Part shown: positions 30,441-38,662 of the stretch, piece by piece
How the letters are laid out: each line of letters starts with the position of its first letter
Numbering within the stretch: the first letter of the stretch is position 1
From: DASVEE01 sp036380735
Lineage (GTDB): Bacteria; Acidobacteriota; Thermoanaerobaculia; Gp7-AA8
Length of the DNA stretch: 64,000 nt
Direction: 5' to 3'
Assembly (NCBI GenBank): GCA_036380735.1
Contig: DASVEE010000029.1
Span: forward strand, 1 to 64,000
Program-made: the position numbers and the translations under genes
Notes under the pieces: generated by a model
What the model was told of the DNA's origin: nothing
The model's input: only the letters and a program-made list of their open reading frames with translations
Databases searched by the model: none

Positions 30441-30530
30441 CTCTTCGCTGTGGCCACAGGGAACGACGAGGGGCCTCCCGGTCGTCTCTCTATCGCCAAC
30501 GCGAAAGCAGTCACACGATAGACTGCGCGC

Positions 30531-31013
30531 ATGAGTGTGGATCTCACTGAGGACCGGGTGCCGCTGGACGGCATCGAAGAAGCCGTCGAAGAGCTGGTCG
30601 ACCTGTACGGGGGCGATCTGAAGGAGCAGGGCGCTGCCAACGAGCGCCGTTTCGTGCTGCCGCTGCGGCGTGGCGTCGCCACGAGTGGCGGCGTGGAATG
30701 TACGCTTTCGTGGACGGCGGAGGGCGCGGTGCGGATGCAGTGCGACCGCGACGTCGACGCGCCGCGTTTTCAACGCGTGATGCTGCTGGTGGCGGGGCTG
30801 GTGGGGGCGGTGCTGTTCATGTTGTGGCCGTTCTACCCCAACCAGAAGGAGTGGGGCACGCTGGCCTGGGTCGGCGGCGCGATCGCGCTGGCCGTGTACT
30901 TTTTGACGCTGCGCAGAACGTCGGGCGGCATTGCCAACGAGTTCCTGCAAAGGCTGGCGCGGCGCCAGCGGGCTGTCAGCGAAGAACCCGAAGAGGCGCC
31001 CGAAGAACGATAG
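30531..31013 (+). CDS. Small two-TM membrane protein
   Basis: 160 residues. A soluble N-terminal region (about 1-82) precedes two membrane segments (VMLLVAGLVGAVLFML and LAWVGGAIALAVYFL) and an Arg/Glu-rich tail. No family recognised. Its last codons, GAA GAA CGA TAG, are part of the GAACGATAG end of the adjacent Family A element, so the repeat provides the C terminus and stop codon. Confidence 0.65.
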   Translation: MSVDLTEDRVPLDGIEEAVEELVDLYGGDLKEQGAANERRFVLPLRRGVATSGGVECTLSWTAEGAVRMQCDRDVDAPRFQRVMLLVAGLVGAVLFMLWPFYPNQKEWGTLAWVGGAIALAVYFLTLRRTSGGIANEFLQRLARRQRAVSEEPEEAPEER

Positions 31014-31112
31014 GACCAATAGGACTGATGGGACCTATAGGACTGATGGGACCAACCTCAGTCCCATCCGTCCCATAGGTCCTATTCGTCCCATAGGTCC
31101 TATCGTTTCCCG
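31003..31112. repeat. Family A inverted repeat spanning a stop codon, between convergent genes
   Basis: Outer ends GAACGATAGGACC and GGTCCTATCGTTTCCC. About five units per arm (GGACCAATA, GGACTGATG, GGACCTATA, GGACTGATG). The left end codes the last residues and TAG stop of the gene at 30531; the right end touches the stop of the gene at 31113. Confidence 0.92.
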
Positions 31113-32240
31113 TTACTGCCGCACCACCGCACGCGCGGCCACGCCCACCTCATCCAGCCCGAGCAGCCGCACATCGAACTGCAGTCCTTCGGTCGACGTG
31201 ACATCGACCGGCAGGTCCAGCGTCAGGGTCGTGCTGCCGGCGGTCAGGGCGCGCACGCCTTCGCCCCAGGCCAGGGCCGGGCGTTTGCCGTTCGCGTCGG
31301 CGGCGCCGGCGACGATCACGTCGAAGCGGTAGTTGCCGGCGACCTTGACGTCGGTCGGGGCGGTCACGCGGAGGACGCCATCGACGATCTTCGCGGAGAT
31401 CGTTCCGAATCGCGCGGCGCCGCGCTCGTTCACCAGCTCGCCGGAGCCCGTCCGCGCGAAGCGGATGCCGTCGGCCGTCTTGCCGTCGGCTTCGAAGCGC
31501 ACCTGCCAGGCGCCGGCCGCAGCGCTCGGGAGGTCGGTGAGGACGACGCGGTAGACGCCGCTGCCTTCGTCGGTCAGCTCGACCGGCGCGCCGGCTTTGC
31601 CGTCCGGCGTGGCCAGGCGGGCGGTGACGCGAGCGCCAATGACGCCGCGTTCGCCGTCGCGCAGCTCGGCGCGCAGCGTGACCGGCTCACCCGGCTGCCG
31701 TGAGAGCGGCGACGCCAGCGTGGTCAACACGAGGCGGCTGTCCGGCTCGGCGGCGACGATCGTCACGCCGGCCATGTCGTCCGGCATGTTCAGGGCGAGG
31801 CGGTACGAGGCCGCTTCGCCGCGGGCGACGTGCAGTACCTCGTGCGTGCCGCGCGGCAGCTCGATACCCACTTCGGCTGCGTCGAACCGGAAACGGCGCA
31901 TGCCGCGGTCGAGCGAGCCATCATCGCCCGGCTGGAGGACGTCGCCCGTCGGCGTGGTCAGGCGCGCGGAGAACGGCCTCGTGTCCGCGCCGTTCGTCTG
32001 CAGGCGGCTGGCGCTCTTGCGCACCGGAATCGTCCACACGAGCAGACCGCTCTCGCCGGCGACCGGCAGGTCGATGGACGTCGCTTCGCGCGTCACCGTG
32101 CGGACGAACATGCGTGACACGTTCGCCGGAGCATGTTCAGCTGGCGCGACGTAGGTCTCGTGCGGGCCGAAACGGCCGGTGACGTCGGCGGCAAAGACGG
32201 ATGCGGGAATCAGCAGGAGCAGAATCAGTAAGCGCTTCAT
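31113..32240 (-). CDS. Exported protein with Ig-like (DUF4785-like) architecture
   Basis: 375 residues. Signal peptide about 1-18 (cleavage after VFA). The body is beta-rich. A central region (about 175-250) reads like a bacterial Ig-like module (SRQPGEPVTLRAELRDGERGVIGARVTARL), and a further beta domain follows. The overall plan resembles the DUF4785-type exported proteins, a tentative match. It is 14 bp downstream of the lipase-like gene, so the two probably form an operon. Confidence 0.6.
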   Translation of the reverse strand: MKRLLILLLLIPASVFAADVTGRFGPHETYVAPAEHAPANVSRMFVRTVTREATSIDLPVAGESGLLVWTIPVRKSASRLQTNGADTRPFSARLTTPTGDVLQPGDDGSLDRGMRRFRFDAAEVGIELPRGTHEVLHVARGEAASYRLALNMPDDMAGVTIVAAEPDSRLVLTTLASPLSRQPGEPVTLRAELRDGERGVIGARVTARLATPDGKAGAPVELTDEGSGVYRVVLTDLPSAAAGAWQVRFEADGKTADGIRFARTGSGELVNERGAARFGTISAKIVDGVLRVTAPTDVKVAGNYRFDVIVAGAADANGKRPALAWGEGVRALTAGSTTLTLDLPVDVTSTEGLQFDVRLLGLDEVGVAARAVVRQ

Positions 32241-32254
32241 CGTCTCACCTCGTC

Positions 32255-33079
32255 TCAGAAGTCGGTGGCGAGCGAGTCGCCGATCTTGCGGTAGTCGTTG
32301 CGGCGGTTGTGGTGATGGTTCGCCAGCGTCGTGAACCAGACGTAGCCGACCGCCTGCGCGCTGTACTGCGAGACCATCCCGTCGTCCTCACCCGGCATCC
32401 CCACCACCCCCGACAACGTCGCCAGCCCGTAGTCTTCGGAATGCACGTAGTCGTTCCAGAGCCCCGTGCCGGCGATGTTGTAGACCGACTTCGGCAGCGC
32501 CGGCCGCCCGGCCGACCCCTTGAGGTAATACTGGTTGTAGTACGTCATGGAGGTCGTGGTGCAGTTGCGCGTCGAGTCGTTGTTCTGCCCGACGAGGCTG
32601 ACCATCCACCCCGTGAGCCACGATCCCGACAGCGTCCCCGCCACATTCGCCGCCTCGGAGCCCGCATTCGGCGGAGCGATCGAGTTCACCCAGCGGATGC
32701 GGTCGATGATCGGCTGGTAACGGTAGTCGTAGGTGGGGTTGGAGAGGATCCAGCGGATGACCACGCCGCCGAACGAGTGCGTCTCCACGACGATGTCGTC
32801 GATGGCGTTGGCGTTCATCCAGTTGTAGATCTGTCCCGCCACCGTCTGCCCCGCGACCCACATGTACTGCGTGCCGTCGTACGAGCAGATGAGGTGGGGG
32901 ATGGTGAAGCCTTTGGTCGTGGCGCGGATCATGTCCTCGCCCCAATAGGCGCGCGCGACGCTGGCGTTGGCCAGGTCGGTGCCGCCTTTGCCGTGGATGA
33001 AGACGACCCCCGTCTTCGCCTCCGCCGTCGCCGCGAGCAGAATCGCGAGCACGACTCCCGTGATTACCGTCCGTTTCAT
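32255..33079 (-). CDS. Secreted alpha/beta-hydrolase (lipase/PGAP1-like)
   Basis: 274 residues. Signal peptide about 1-21 (cleavage after AEA). The oxyanion strand is VVFIHGKGGTDL and the nucleophile elbow is THSFGG (near 100), typical of lipases acting on extracellular esters. Candidate acid and His residues lie in the C-terminal third (GEDDGMVS, ANHHHNRR). First gene of the unit with 31113. Substrate unknown. Confidence 0.72.
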   Translation of the reverse strand: MKRTVITGVVLAILLAATAEAKTGVVFIHGKGGTDLANASVARAYWGEDMIRATTKGFTIPHLICSYDGTQYMWVAGQTVAGQIYNWMNANAIDDIVVETHSFGGVVIRWILSNPTYDYRYQPIIDRIRWVNSIAPPNAGSEAANVAGTLSGSWLTGWMVSLVGQNNDSTRNCTTTSMTYYNQYYLKGSAGRPALPKSVYNIAGTGLWNDYVHSEDYGLATLSGVVGMPGEDDGMVSQYSAQAVGYVWFTTLANHHHNRRNDYRKIGDSLATDF

Positions 33080-33174
33080 TCTTTCCGTCCTCCTGAACTG
33101 ATCGACGCTAAAGGCAACGGCAATGCCGCGCCACGCCGACGTGGAATGAAGGACTTACGATGAATGAGGGCTCA

Positions 33175-33221
33175 ATTTCTGACCGCCGAGGTCAGGTTGT
33201 GACCCGGCGGCGGGTCAGAAA
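33175..33221. repeat. Single intergenic inverted repeat
   Basis: TTTCTGACC ... GGTCAGAAA with inner GCCG/CGGC pairs, lying between the starts and ends of flanking genes in a 219-bp non-coding stretch. No T tract and no neighbour signal. A TTTTCTGACCCCCGG run occurs once more near 20137, without its partner. Confidence 0.45.
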
Positions 33222-33298
33222 GTGGACGATCGGAGCCGCACAGGTCGTCGCGGTGGTCCTATCTGTACCCTGGGTACAATTCGTCGTGCGTTCTCTCT

Positions 33299-34240
33299 TC
33301 AGCGGACAGCTTCACGCAATTCCTGCAGGTGCGCGGCGTTGAGGGCCACCTCCGCCGTGACCGGTACGGTGAACGGAAAGGCGTAAGCGCCCAGTGACAC
33401 GCGCGCCTCGTTGATGGCCGTCCGCAGAAGCACGACGTGCGACGACGGCACGCCGCTGCTGCTGCCACTGCTGCGGCGCTTCCCGGGTGTGACCGTCACC
33501 GGCGGAAGGGTTACCGGGTCGAGCCCTGCCGCCCCGCGGAGCAGGTTTGCGGCGCGGACCACCTCCGCCACCTGCGGCAGCGAGACGCGCCGGTCGGGAG
33601 GCAGGTTGTCGTCGGTGAACGCGAACCGCATCGCCACGTCCACATTGCTGAAGCTCATGCCGTCGGGCGATTCCATGCGGTAGAGGTAGACCGTCTCGGG
33701 GAGCGGCAGCGCGTCGAGCCACGGCGTCGAGCCGCAGCACATCTCGCTGCCGGCGCTCCACGGCTGTCCAGCCTGGATGCGCGAGACGACGAGCAGCCCC
33801 GGCGCGTGCCACGACACGCTCACACCGTCGTCGACGCCCCGCGCGTCGATCGAACGGCCCTCGGCGGGGAAGATGACCAGCGGCAGCAGCGTGTCGACGG
33901 GCTGGAAGAAGGCGTCGCCCGAGTACGTGACGCGGAGGCCGTAGCGGCCTGCCTCGAGCGGCGGGAACGTCAAATTCAGATAGCCGCTCGATCCGAGCGT
34001 GTACGTGCCGACGAGCCGGTTGTCGAACTGCAGCGTGACGTTCCCTTGCGGCGTCCGAGGAGAGGAGCCGCCGCCGATGCTCAGGGTGAAAGGGCCGTTT
34101 TGCTGTCCGGCCGGGCCGGAGCGGGGCGTCAAGTCGATCACCGGTGTCTGCTGGCCGATGACGTCGAGGGCCGGCAGAAGGAGCAGACCAACCAGGAGGG
34201 GAAGGGCGCGAAGGGGGAACCGTACGAGGGGAAGAGTCAT
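33299..34240 (-). CDS. Exported Ig-like/Fn3-like protein
   Basis: 313 residues. Signal/anchor about 10-30 (LPLLVGLLLLPALDVIG). An N-terminal Big-type Ig-like domain (about 33-125; GNVTLQFDNRLVGTYTLGS, GLRVTYSGDAFFQP) is followed by an Fn3-like region and a C-terminal helical motif ending HLQELREAVR. That motif resembles an end module recurring in exported proteins of this kind of genome (from memory, not searched). Function unknown. Confidence 0.62.
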   Translation of the reverse strand: MTLPLVRFPLRALPLLVGLLLLPALDVIGQQTPVIDLTPRSGPAGQQNGPFTLSIGGGSSPRTPQGNVTLQFDNRLVGTYTLGSSGYLNLTFPPLEAGRYGLRVTYSGDAFFQPVDTLLPLVIFPAEGRSIDARGVDDGVSVSWHAPGLLVVSRIQAGQPWSAGSEMCCGSTPWLDALPLPETVYLYRMESPDGMSFSNVDVAMRFAFTDDNLPPDRRVSLPQVAEVVRAANLLRGAAGLDPVTLPPVTVTPGKRRSSGSSSGVPSSHVVLLRTAINEARVSLGAYAFPFTVPVTAEVALNAAHLQELREAVR

Positions 34241-34317
34241 GGCCCGCTGTCATCATACCCCGATGCCGCGTCCCGGCTGAGGCGGGACGCGGCGCGCTCT
34301 CGTCGCTGGCGATTCTC

Positions 34318-34716
34318 AGTGGCCCCGAACTGACCCGCGGTGGCAGGCCACTGAGTTCCGGTGGCTGGCCACTCAGTTCCGGTGGCTGGGCGGTGGCGGC
34401 CGGTGGCCGGGTGCCGCTTTTGGGTGGCTGGTCAGCGATTTTCGGTGGCCGGTCGCTGACCGCCGGTGGTGCTTCACTGATTTTCGGTGGCTGCCCACTG
34501 AATCTCTCTGATTTTTGGACGCTGGCCGCCGATACTTCACCGCGTTTGACTGAAATTCAGTCACGCTGTGACTGAATTTCGGTTGTTCACTAGTGATTTT
34601 CGGTGGTTAGTGACCAGATTTCAGTCGCTGTTCAGTGATTTGCGGGGGCAGTCCACTGAAGCACGGTGGATGACGACTGAAATTCGGTGGCCGGCCGCCG
34701 GAAGTCGGGAAACGTC
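34318..34716. repeat. 21-bp tandem array 2 (degenerate)
   Basis: About 18-19 consecutive 21-bp units with loose consensus GGTGGCTGG, then TCACTGA, then ATTTC. The period is exact although units differ at many positions (for example GGTGGCTGGTCAGCG followed by ATTTTC, versus GGTGGTTAGTGACCAG followed by ATTTC). The last unit runs into the stop codon of the methyltransferase gene at 34717. Frames through it encode a degenerate heptapeptide. It accounts for nearly all of the roughly 480-bp gene-free stretch from 34241. Confidence 0.85.
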
Positions 34717-35352
34717 CTACCGCTGCTGGACGGTCGCGATGAAAATGAGCGACAGCGGCACGCCACTTTCCGGGTGCAACGGTTCGCGCAGTTCCTCCAC
34801 CACGAAGCCGGCTTCGCGGAGAGCGCGCACCCAGCTCCCCACGGTCCGAAAGTACCACGGCATCTCCTCGGTGAAGCCGGGCATGGTGGCGAAGGTCTCG
34901 GTGCGCCAGCCGTCGGTGTACGGCGGCCCGGCGAAGGCGGGGTGCAGCGTCTGGATGAGGAAGCTGCCGCCGGGGTTCAGCAGCGGGGTAATGTCCGGCA
35001 GCGTCTCCTCGAAGAGGGAGAAGTTCGCCACCACCACGTCGAAGGTGCCGAGGCCGGTGAGCTCCTCGTAGGAGCGGGTGAGGAAGGTGCCGCCGCCGAG
35101 CTCCGCCGCCGCGGCTACCAGAGCGGGGGAGGCGTCGACCCCGGTGACGGTCACCCCGTGTGCCGCCACCGCGCGCGCCAGCCACCCCTCGCCGCAGCCG
35201 AGGTCGAGGAGAGTGCGGGGGGTGCGGTCGAGGATGGCGGCGACGATGGCTGCGTCGGTGCCCAGCCGGCGGCTTTCAATGCGCTGGCCGCGGACCGCAT
35301 CGGTCCAGGCGGCAGCGTTGGATAGCCAGCTGCGGCGGAGTTGGTCGGTCAT
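34717..35352 (-). CDS. SAM-dependent methyltransferase
   Basis: 211 residues from ATG 35352. Class I fold: motif I LLDLGCGEGWLARAVA near 50, motif II GVDASPALVAAA, and motif post-I VVVANFSLFEE. The C-terminal beta region (PGGSFLIQTLHPAF) fits small-molecule methyltransferases. Substrate not deducible. The stop codon abuts array 2, and a Family C element separates it from the upstream acyl-CoA dehydrogenase gene. The much longer in-frame open region upstream is a shadow of that dehydrogenase. Confidence 0.88.
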   Translation of the reverse strand: MTDQLRRSWLSNAAAWTDAVRGQRIESRRLGTDAAIVAAILDRTPRTLLDLGCGEGWLARAVAAHGVTVTGVDASPALVAAAAELGGGTFLTRSYEELTGLGTFDVVVANFSLFEETLPDITPLLNPGGSFLIQTLHPAFAGPPYTDGWRTETFATMPGFTEEMPWYFRTVGSWVRALREAGFVVEELREPLHPESGVPLSLIFIATVQQR

Positions 35353-35360
35353 GGGGGCGC

Positions 35361-35454
35361 GGTTGTTGGTTTTCGGTTTTCGGTTTTCGGTGCTGCGCTG
35401 TGCAATCAGTCGCGTTGCGCAGCACCGAAAACCAACAACCAACAACCGAAAACC
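35361..35454. repeat. Family C inverted repeat
   Basis: Left arm GGTTGTTGGTTTTCGG then two more GTTTTCG units; the right arm mirrors it as CCGAAAACCAACAACC repeated. The inner stem is GGTGCTGCGC / GCGCAGCACC, corresponding to the loop-proximal GTGCTTCGC stem of Family B, which links the two families. It lies 2 bp from the stop of the acyl-CoA dehydrogenase gene. Confidence 0.92.
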
Positions 35455-35456
35455 CG

Positions 35457-36638
35457 CTACAGCTTTTCCGTCAGAATCGTCTTGGCAATCGTGGCCAGCT
35501 GCATGTTGGACGTCCCTTCGTAGATCTTGCCGATCTTCGAATCGCGCCAGAACTTCTCCACCGGGTACTCCTTGGTGTAGCCGTTGCCGCCGAAGATCTC
35601 GACGGAGATCGACGTCACGCGCTCGGCCACCTGGGAGGAGAACAGCTTGGCCATGGCCGCCTCGCGGAGGAACGGCTTGCCGGCGTCCTTGAGGCGCGCC
35701 GCGTTGTAGACCAGGAGGCGGGCTGCTTCGAGCTCCGTCGCCGCCTGGGCGATCTGGAACTGGATGCCCTGGAAGTCGGCGATCGGCTTGCCGAACTGCT
35801 TGCGTTCCTTGGCGTAGGCGATCGCGTGCTCCAGCGCGCCGCGGGCGACGCCGAGCATCTGCGCGCCGATGCCGATGCGCCCTTCGTTCAGCGTCTCGAT
35901 GGCGATCTTGTAGCCCTTGCCCGCTTCGCCGAGAACGTTCTCTTTCGGGACGCGGCAGTCTTCGAGGATCAGCTCGCAGGTCGACGACGCGCGGATGCCC
36001 GTCTTGTCTTCCTTCTTCCCGACGCGGAACCCGGGGAAGTCGCGCTCGATGAGGAACGCGGTGATGCCTTTGTAGCCGGCGTCGGGATTCGCATTGGCGA
36101 AGACGATGAACAGCCCCGCCTCGGCCGCGTTCGTGATCCACAGCTTCTGGCCGTTCAGCACCCAGTGGTCGCCCTTGTCCTCGGCGCGCAGCGCCAGGGC
36201 GAAGGCGTCGGAGCCGGAGCCGGCCTCGGACAGCGCATACGCGCCGACCGTGTCCCGGGCGAGCATCGACAGGTACTTCGACTTCTGGTCCTGGTTGCCC
36301 CAGCGGACGATGGCGTTGTTGACGAGCGTGTTCTGCACGTCGACCAGGACGCCGCAGGAGGCGTCGACGTGCGACAGCTCCTCGACGACGAGGACGGCGT
36401 TGAAGAAGGTCGAGCCGGCGCCGCCGAACTCTTCCGGCACTTCGATGCCCATGATCCCGAGCTCGAAGAAGCTCTGGATGAGCTCCGGCGACATCTTCGC
36501 GTCATGATCCATCTGGTGCACGAGCGGCCGGATCTTCTCGATCGCGAAATCGCGCACGCTCTGCTGAAACATCTGTTCTTCCTCGGAGAGCAGCGTGAGC
36601 GGCGCTCCGGGAGTGATTTCGAGTGTCTGGGTGGTCAT
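35457..36638 (-). CDS. Acyl-CoA dehydrogenase
   Basis: 393 residues, full family length. It oxidises acyl-CoA to the trans-2-enoyl-CoA using FAD, passing electrons to ETF. Visible: YALSEAGSGSDAF (FAD/substrate loop near 148), WITNAAEAG, RKQFGKPIADFQG and the catalytic Glu in IYEGTSNMQ near 370. Sequence is closest in style to short/branched-chain dehydrogenases (ACADSB type); chain-length preference cannot be read directly. No beta-oxidation partners adjoin. Confidence 0.95.
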   Translation of the reverse strand: MTTQTLEITPGAPLTLLSEEEQMFQQSVRDFAIEKIRPLVHQMDHDAKMSPELIQSFFELGIMGIEVPEEFGGAGSTFFNAVLVVEELSHVDASCGVLVDVQNTLVNNAIVRWGNQDQKSKYLSMLARDTVGAYALSEAGSGSDAFALALRAEDKGDHWVLNGQKLWITNAAEAGLFIVFANANPDAGYKGITAFLIERDFPGFRVGKKEDKTGIRASSTCELILEDCRVPKENVLGEAGKGYKIAIETLNEGRIGIGAQMLGVARGALEHAIAYAKERKQFGKPIADFQGIQFQIAQAATELEAARLLVYNAARLKDAGKPFLREAAMAKLFSSQVAERVTSISVEIFGGNGYTKEYPVEKFWRDSKIGKIYEGTSNMQLATIAKTILTEKL

Positions 36639-36680
36639 ACAGCCTCCGTGAAGTGGGGCCGTATCATAGCCGAACTGCTC

Positions 36681-36983
36681 TCAGCGGAGGACGATGACCG
36701 GCGCGCGTTTCTGGTCCTCGTCGGACGCGACGCGCACCTCGCGGATCGCGCTGACCGGGATGTAGCGCAGCGTGCCGCCCTCTTTCACCGCGATATGGTC
36801 GCGGCCGATGGCGGCGAGAGTGCCGGACCGCTGGCCACGCTCATCGTCCGGCGAGGAGACCATCACGGTGCGCCCTTTCCAGCGGTTCAGGACCACGACG
36901 AGCGTCGGCTCGTCCGCGGCCAGCGGCAGGGCGACGGGAAGCGAGAGGAAGATGAAGACGAGCAGCAGTCGAATCGTTCGCAT
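36681..36983 (-). CDS. Small exported protein
   Basis: 100 residues with a signal peptide (MRTIRLLLVFIFLSLPVALP, cleavage near LAAD). The short beta-rich mature part has an Sm- or SH3-like feel (RWKGRTVMVSS, GTLAAIGRDHIAVKEGG), but no family is assigned. Separate unit upstream of the acyl-CoA dehydrogenase. Confidence 0.6.
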   Translation of the reverse strand: MRTIRLLLVFIFLSLPVALPLAADEPTLVVVLNRWKGRTVMVSSPDDERGQRSGTLAAIGRDHIAVKEGGTLRYIPVSAIREVRVASDEDQKRAPVIVLR

Positions 36984-37034
36984 GGCATTCAGACGAACGC
37001 GGCGGCGTCTTCGTCACGTTATGATTCGGCGCGA

Positions 37035-37122
37035 GCCCCGGTGGCGAAATGGCAGACGCAGCGGACTTAAAATCCGCTGTCGCGAAAGCGGCGTGCCGGT
37101 TCGAGTCCGGCCCGGGGCACCA
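37035..37122 (+). tRNA. tRNA-Leu (anticodon UAA)
   Basis: Acceptor GCCCCGG pairs with CCGGGGC (37112-37118), discriminator A, encoded CCA (37120-37122). Anticodon arm GCGGA-CTTAAAA-TCCGC gives anticodon UAA, decoding UUA. The class II variable arm (GTCGCGAAAGCGGC) and T arm GCCGGTTCGAGTCCGGC are present. UUA should be rare in this GC-rich genome, so the tRNA may serve few codons. Confidence 0.97.
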
Positions 37123-37197
37123 CCGCAGGAATGCTGGCGAACGGTTCTCGGCTGTGGTGGGCAATGCGTGGCCGCGGCGGTGACCGGCGCGGAACGG

Positions 37198-37333
37198 TAG
37201 ACGAATAGGACCTAGGACTGATAGGACGGATAGGACTAATGCGCCACGCTGCCGCGGCGGCGTCAGTCTTTGTCCTGTCCGTCCTATAGGTCCTATTCGT
37301 CCTATTCGTCCTATGGGTCCTATCGTTCCCTCT
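37198..37333. repeat. Family A inverted repeat behind the tRNA gene
   Basis: Left arm GACGAATA, GGACCTA (two bases short), GGACTGATA, GGACGGATA; right arm ends GGGTCCTATCGTTCCC. Loop TGCGCCACGCTGCCGCGGCGGCG. It follows the tRNA by about 75 bp, showing the element is not restricted to protein-coding 3' ends. With the palindromes at 37368-37434 it fills most of the 339-bp gene-free stretch before 37462. Confidence 0.9.
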
Positions 37334-37367
37334 CGGCAGCGCGCCTGCAGCGCGACGGACGGCGATC

Positions 37368-37434
37368 GTCAACCTGTTGACCTTTCGCCGCACTTCCATT
37401 ACCGTTGATCAACGAACTCATTTCGTTGATCAAC
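37368..37434 (+). promoter_or_regulatory. Palindromic operator region upstream of the zinc-ribbon gene
   Basis: Inverted repeat GTCAAC-CT-GTTGAC (37368-37381), then a perfect repeat with 13-bp arms, GTTGATCAACGAA / TTCGTTGATCAAC (37404-37434), each arm containing palindromic GTTGATCAAC. A possible -35 (TTGACC, 37377-37382) lies in the first palindrome, with a weak -10 (TACCGT) 17 bp on. The double palindrome would then cover the transcription start, as repressor operators do. Confidence 0.55.
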
Positions 37435-37461
37435 CGATTGCCAGTGCCGGGGAGGTATGTG

Positions 37462-37725
37462 ATGGGCATCTGTTGTCACTGCGGGACCGCGTTTCCGCTG
37501 ACGCGCCGGACTCGTAAGTACTGCACCAATCGCTGCAAGACCAACGCGTGCCTCGAGAAGAAGCCGCGGCTGCGCGCGTCCGAGGTGGAGGCGCTGCACG
37601 CGCTGCTGTTCACCGATTTCGATTCCGTCGACGGCCTGCGCGAAAAGCTGCGCGAGATCCTCGCGCCCGACCTGCCGCCGATTCCGCTGGTGGGTGGACG
37701 GGCAGCGGTGCCGCGGCTCGATTGA
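37462..37725 (+). CDS. Small zinc-ribbon protein
   Basis: 87 residues from ATG 37462, preceded by GGAGG. The N-terminal Cys cluster CCHCGTAF ... YCTNRCKTNAC resembles the YCSxRCRxxA zinc fingers of small nucleic-acid-binding proteins. The C-terminal half is helical and acidic (LLFTDFDSVDGLREKLREIL). Being directly behind a palindromic operator, it may regulate itself (inference). Confidence 0.6.
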   Translation: MGICCHCGTAFPLTRRTRKYCTNRCKTNACLEKKPRLRASEVEALHALLFTDFDSVDGLREKLREILAPDLPPIPLVGGRAAVPRLD

Positions 37726-37732
37726 CCGAGCG

Positions 37733-37807
37733 TCGTCCGTCGTCCGTTTTCCGTTGTCCGTGCGCAGGGACGACGTACGGAAAACGGACAACGGACAACG
37801 GACAACG
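37733..37807. repeat. Family B inverted repeat
   Basis: CCGTCGTCCGTTTTCCGTTG on the left and ACGGAAAACGGACAACGG plus two further ACAACGG units on the right, with loop GCGCAGGGACGAC. About 8 bp after the zinc-ribbon gene stop and 40 bp before the wzm-like start, so it separates two co-directional units. Confidence 0.9.
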
Positions 37808-37849
37808 CAAGTAAACTGCTCGCCAGTGACCGCAACCCCTCATTCCGTC

Positions 37850-38662
37850 ATGGAGATCCGCCCATCCCGCGGCTGGCGGGCGATCGATCTGCGCGAGCTG
37901 TGGGCGTACCGCGAACTGCTCATCATCTTCGCCTGGCGTGACATCAAGGTTCGCTACCGGCAGACGCTGCTCGGCGCCGCCTGGGTCATGGGGCAGCCGC
38001 TGCTGACGATGCTGATCTTCACGCTCGTCTTCAACCGCATCGCCAGGTTCAGCGCGCCCGGCGGGCTGCCATATCCCGTCTTCGTGCTGGCCGGGGTGCT
38101 GATCTGGAACTTCGTTTCGGGCACCATCGCCAGCGCGGGCAACAGCCTGATCGGCGCGGCGTACCTCATCTCCAAGGTCTACTTTCCGCGGCTGGCGATC
38201 CCGGTGTCGAACGTCATCGTCAACGTCGTCGACTTCCTCGTCGGCATCGTCCTGCTGGCCGGGGTGATGGCGTGGTATCGCGTCGTTCCGGGCGTCACGA
38301 TCGTTGCTTTACCGTTGATCATCGCCATCGCGGCGCTGTTCGCGCTCGGCATCGGACTCTGGATCGCGGCGGCGAACGTCGAGTACCGCGACGTCCGCGT
38401 GATCATCCCCTTCGTCCTGCAACTGGCGATGTACGCCACTCCCATCGTCTATCCGCTGGCGGCGCTGCCGGAGAAATACCGCCCCATCGCCATCCTCAAT
38501 CCGATGACCGGCATCGTCGAGGCGTTCCGTGCGTCGCTCTTCGGCACGCCGATGCCCGGCGCGCTCGTGCTGACGTGGTCGGTCGTGGCGTCGCTCCTCT
38601 GCCTCATCGGCGGGGCGCTTTACTTCCGGCGGATGGAGCGGCTTTTCGCCGACGTGATCTGA
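37850..38662 (+). CDS. ABC-2 polysaccharide export permease (Wzm-like)
   Basis: 270 residues from ATG 37850 (GTG 37826 is an alternative). About six membrane segments. The conserved cytoplasmic start region RDIKVRYRQTLLGAAWVMGQP is typical of Wzm/TagG permeases. With the next gene it should export an undecaprenyl-linked O-antigen-like or capsular glycan across the inner membrane. Its stop overlaps the ATPase start (TGATG). Confidence 0.92.
   Translation: MEIRPSRGWRAIDLRELWAYRELLIIFAWRDIKVRYRQTLLGAAWVMGQPLLTMLIFTLVFNRIARFSAPGGLPYPVFVLAGVLIWNFVSGTIASAGNSLIGAAYLISKVYFPRLAIPVSNVIVNVVDFLVGIVLLAGVMAWYRVVPGVTIVALPLIIAIAALFALGIGLWIAAANVEYRDVRVIIPFVLQLAMYATPIVYPLAALPEKYRPIAILNPMTGIVEAFRASLFGTPMPGALVLTWSVVASLLCLIGGALYFRRMERLFADVI

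Noticed and set aside
33240..33300. Decayed Family A copy (GTCCTATCTGTACCCTGGG)
   Set aside because: Only one unit-like word and no partner arm; can occur by chance.
34717..36141. A 474-codon ORF joining the methyltransferase to sequence upstream
   Set aside because: The first half is a frame shadow of the acyl-CoA dehydrogenase and runs through a Family C repeat. The true start is ATG 35352.
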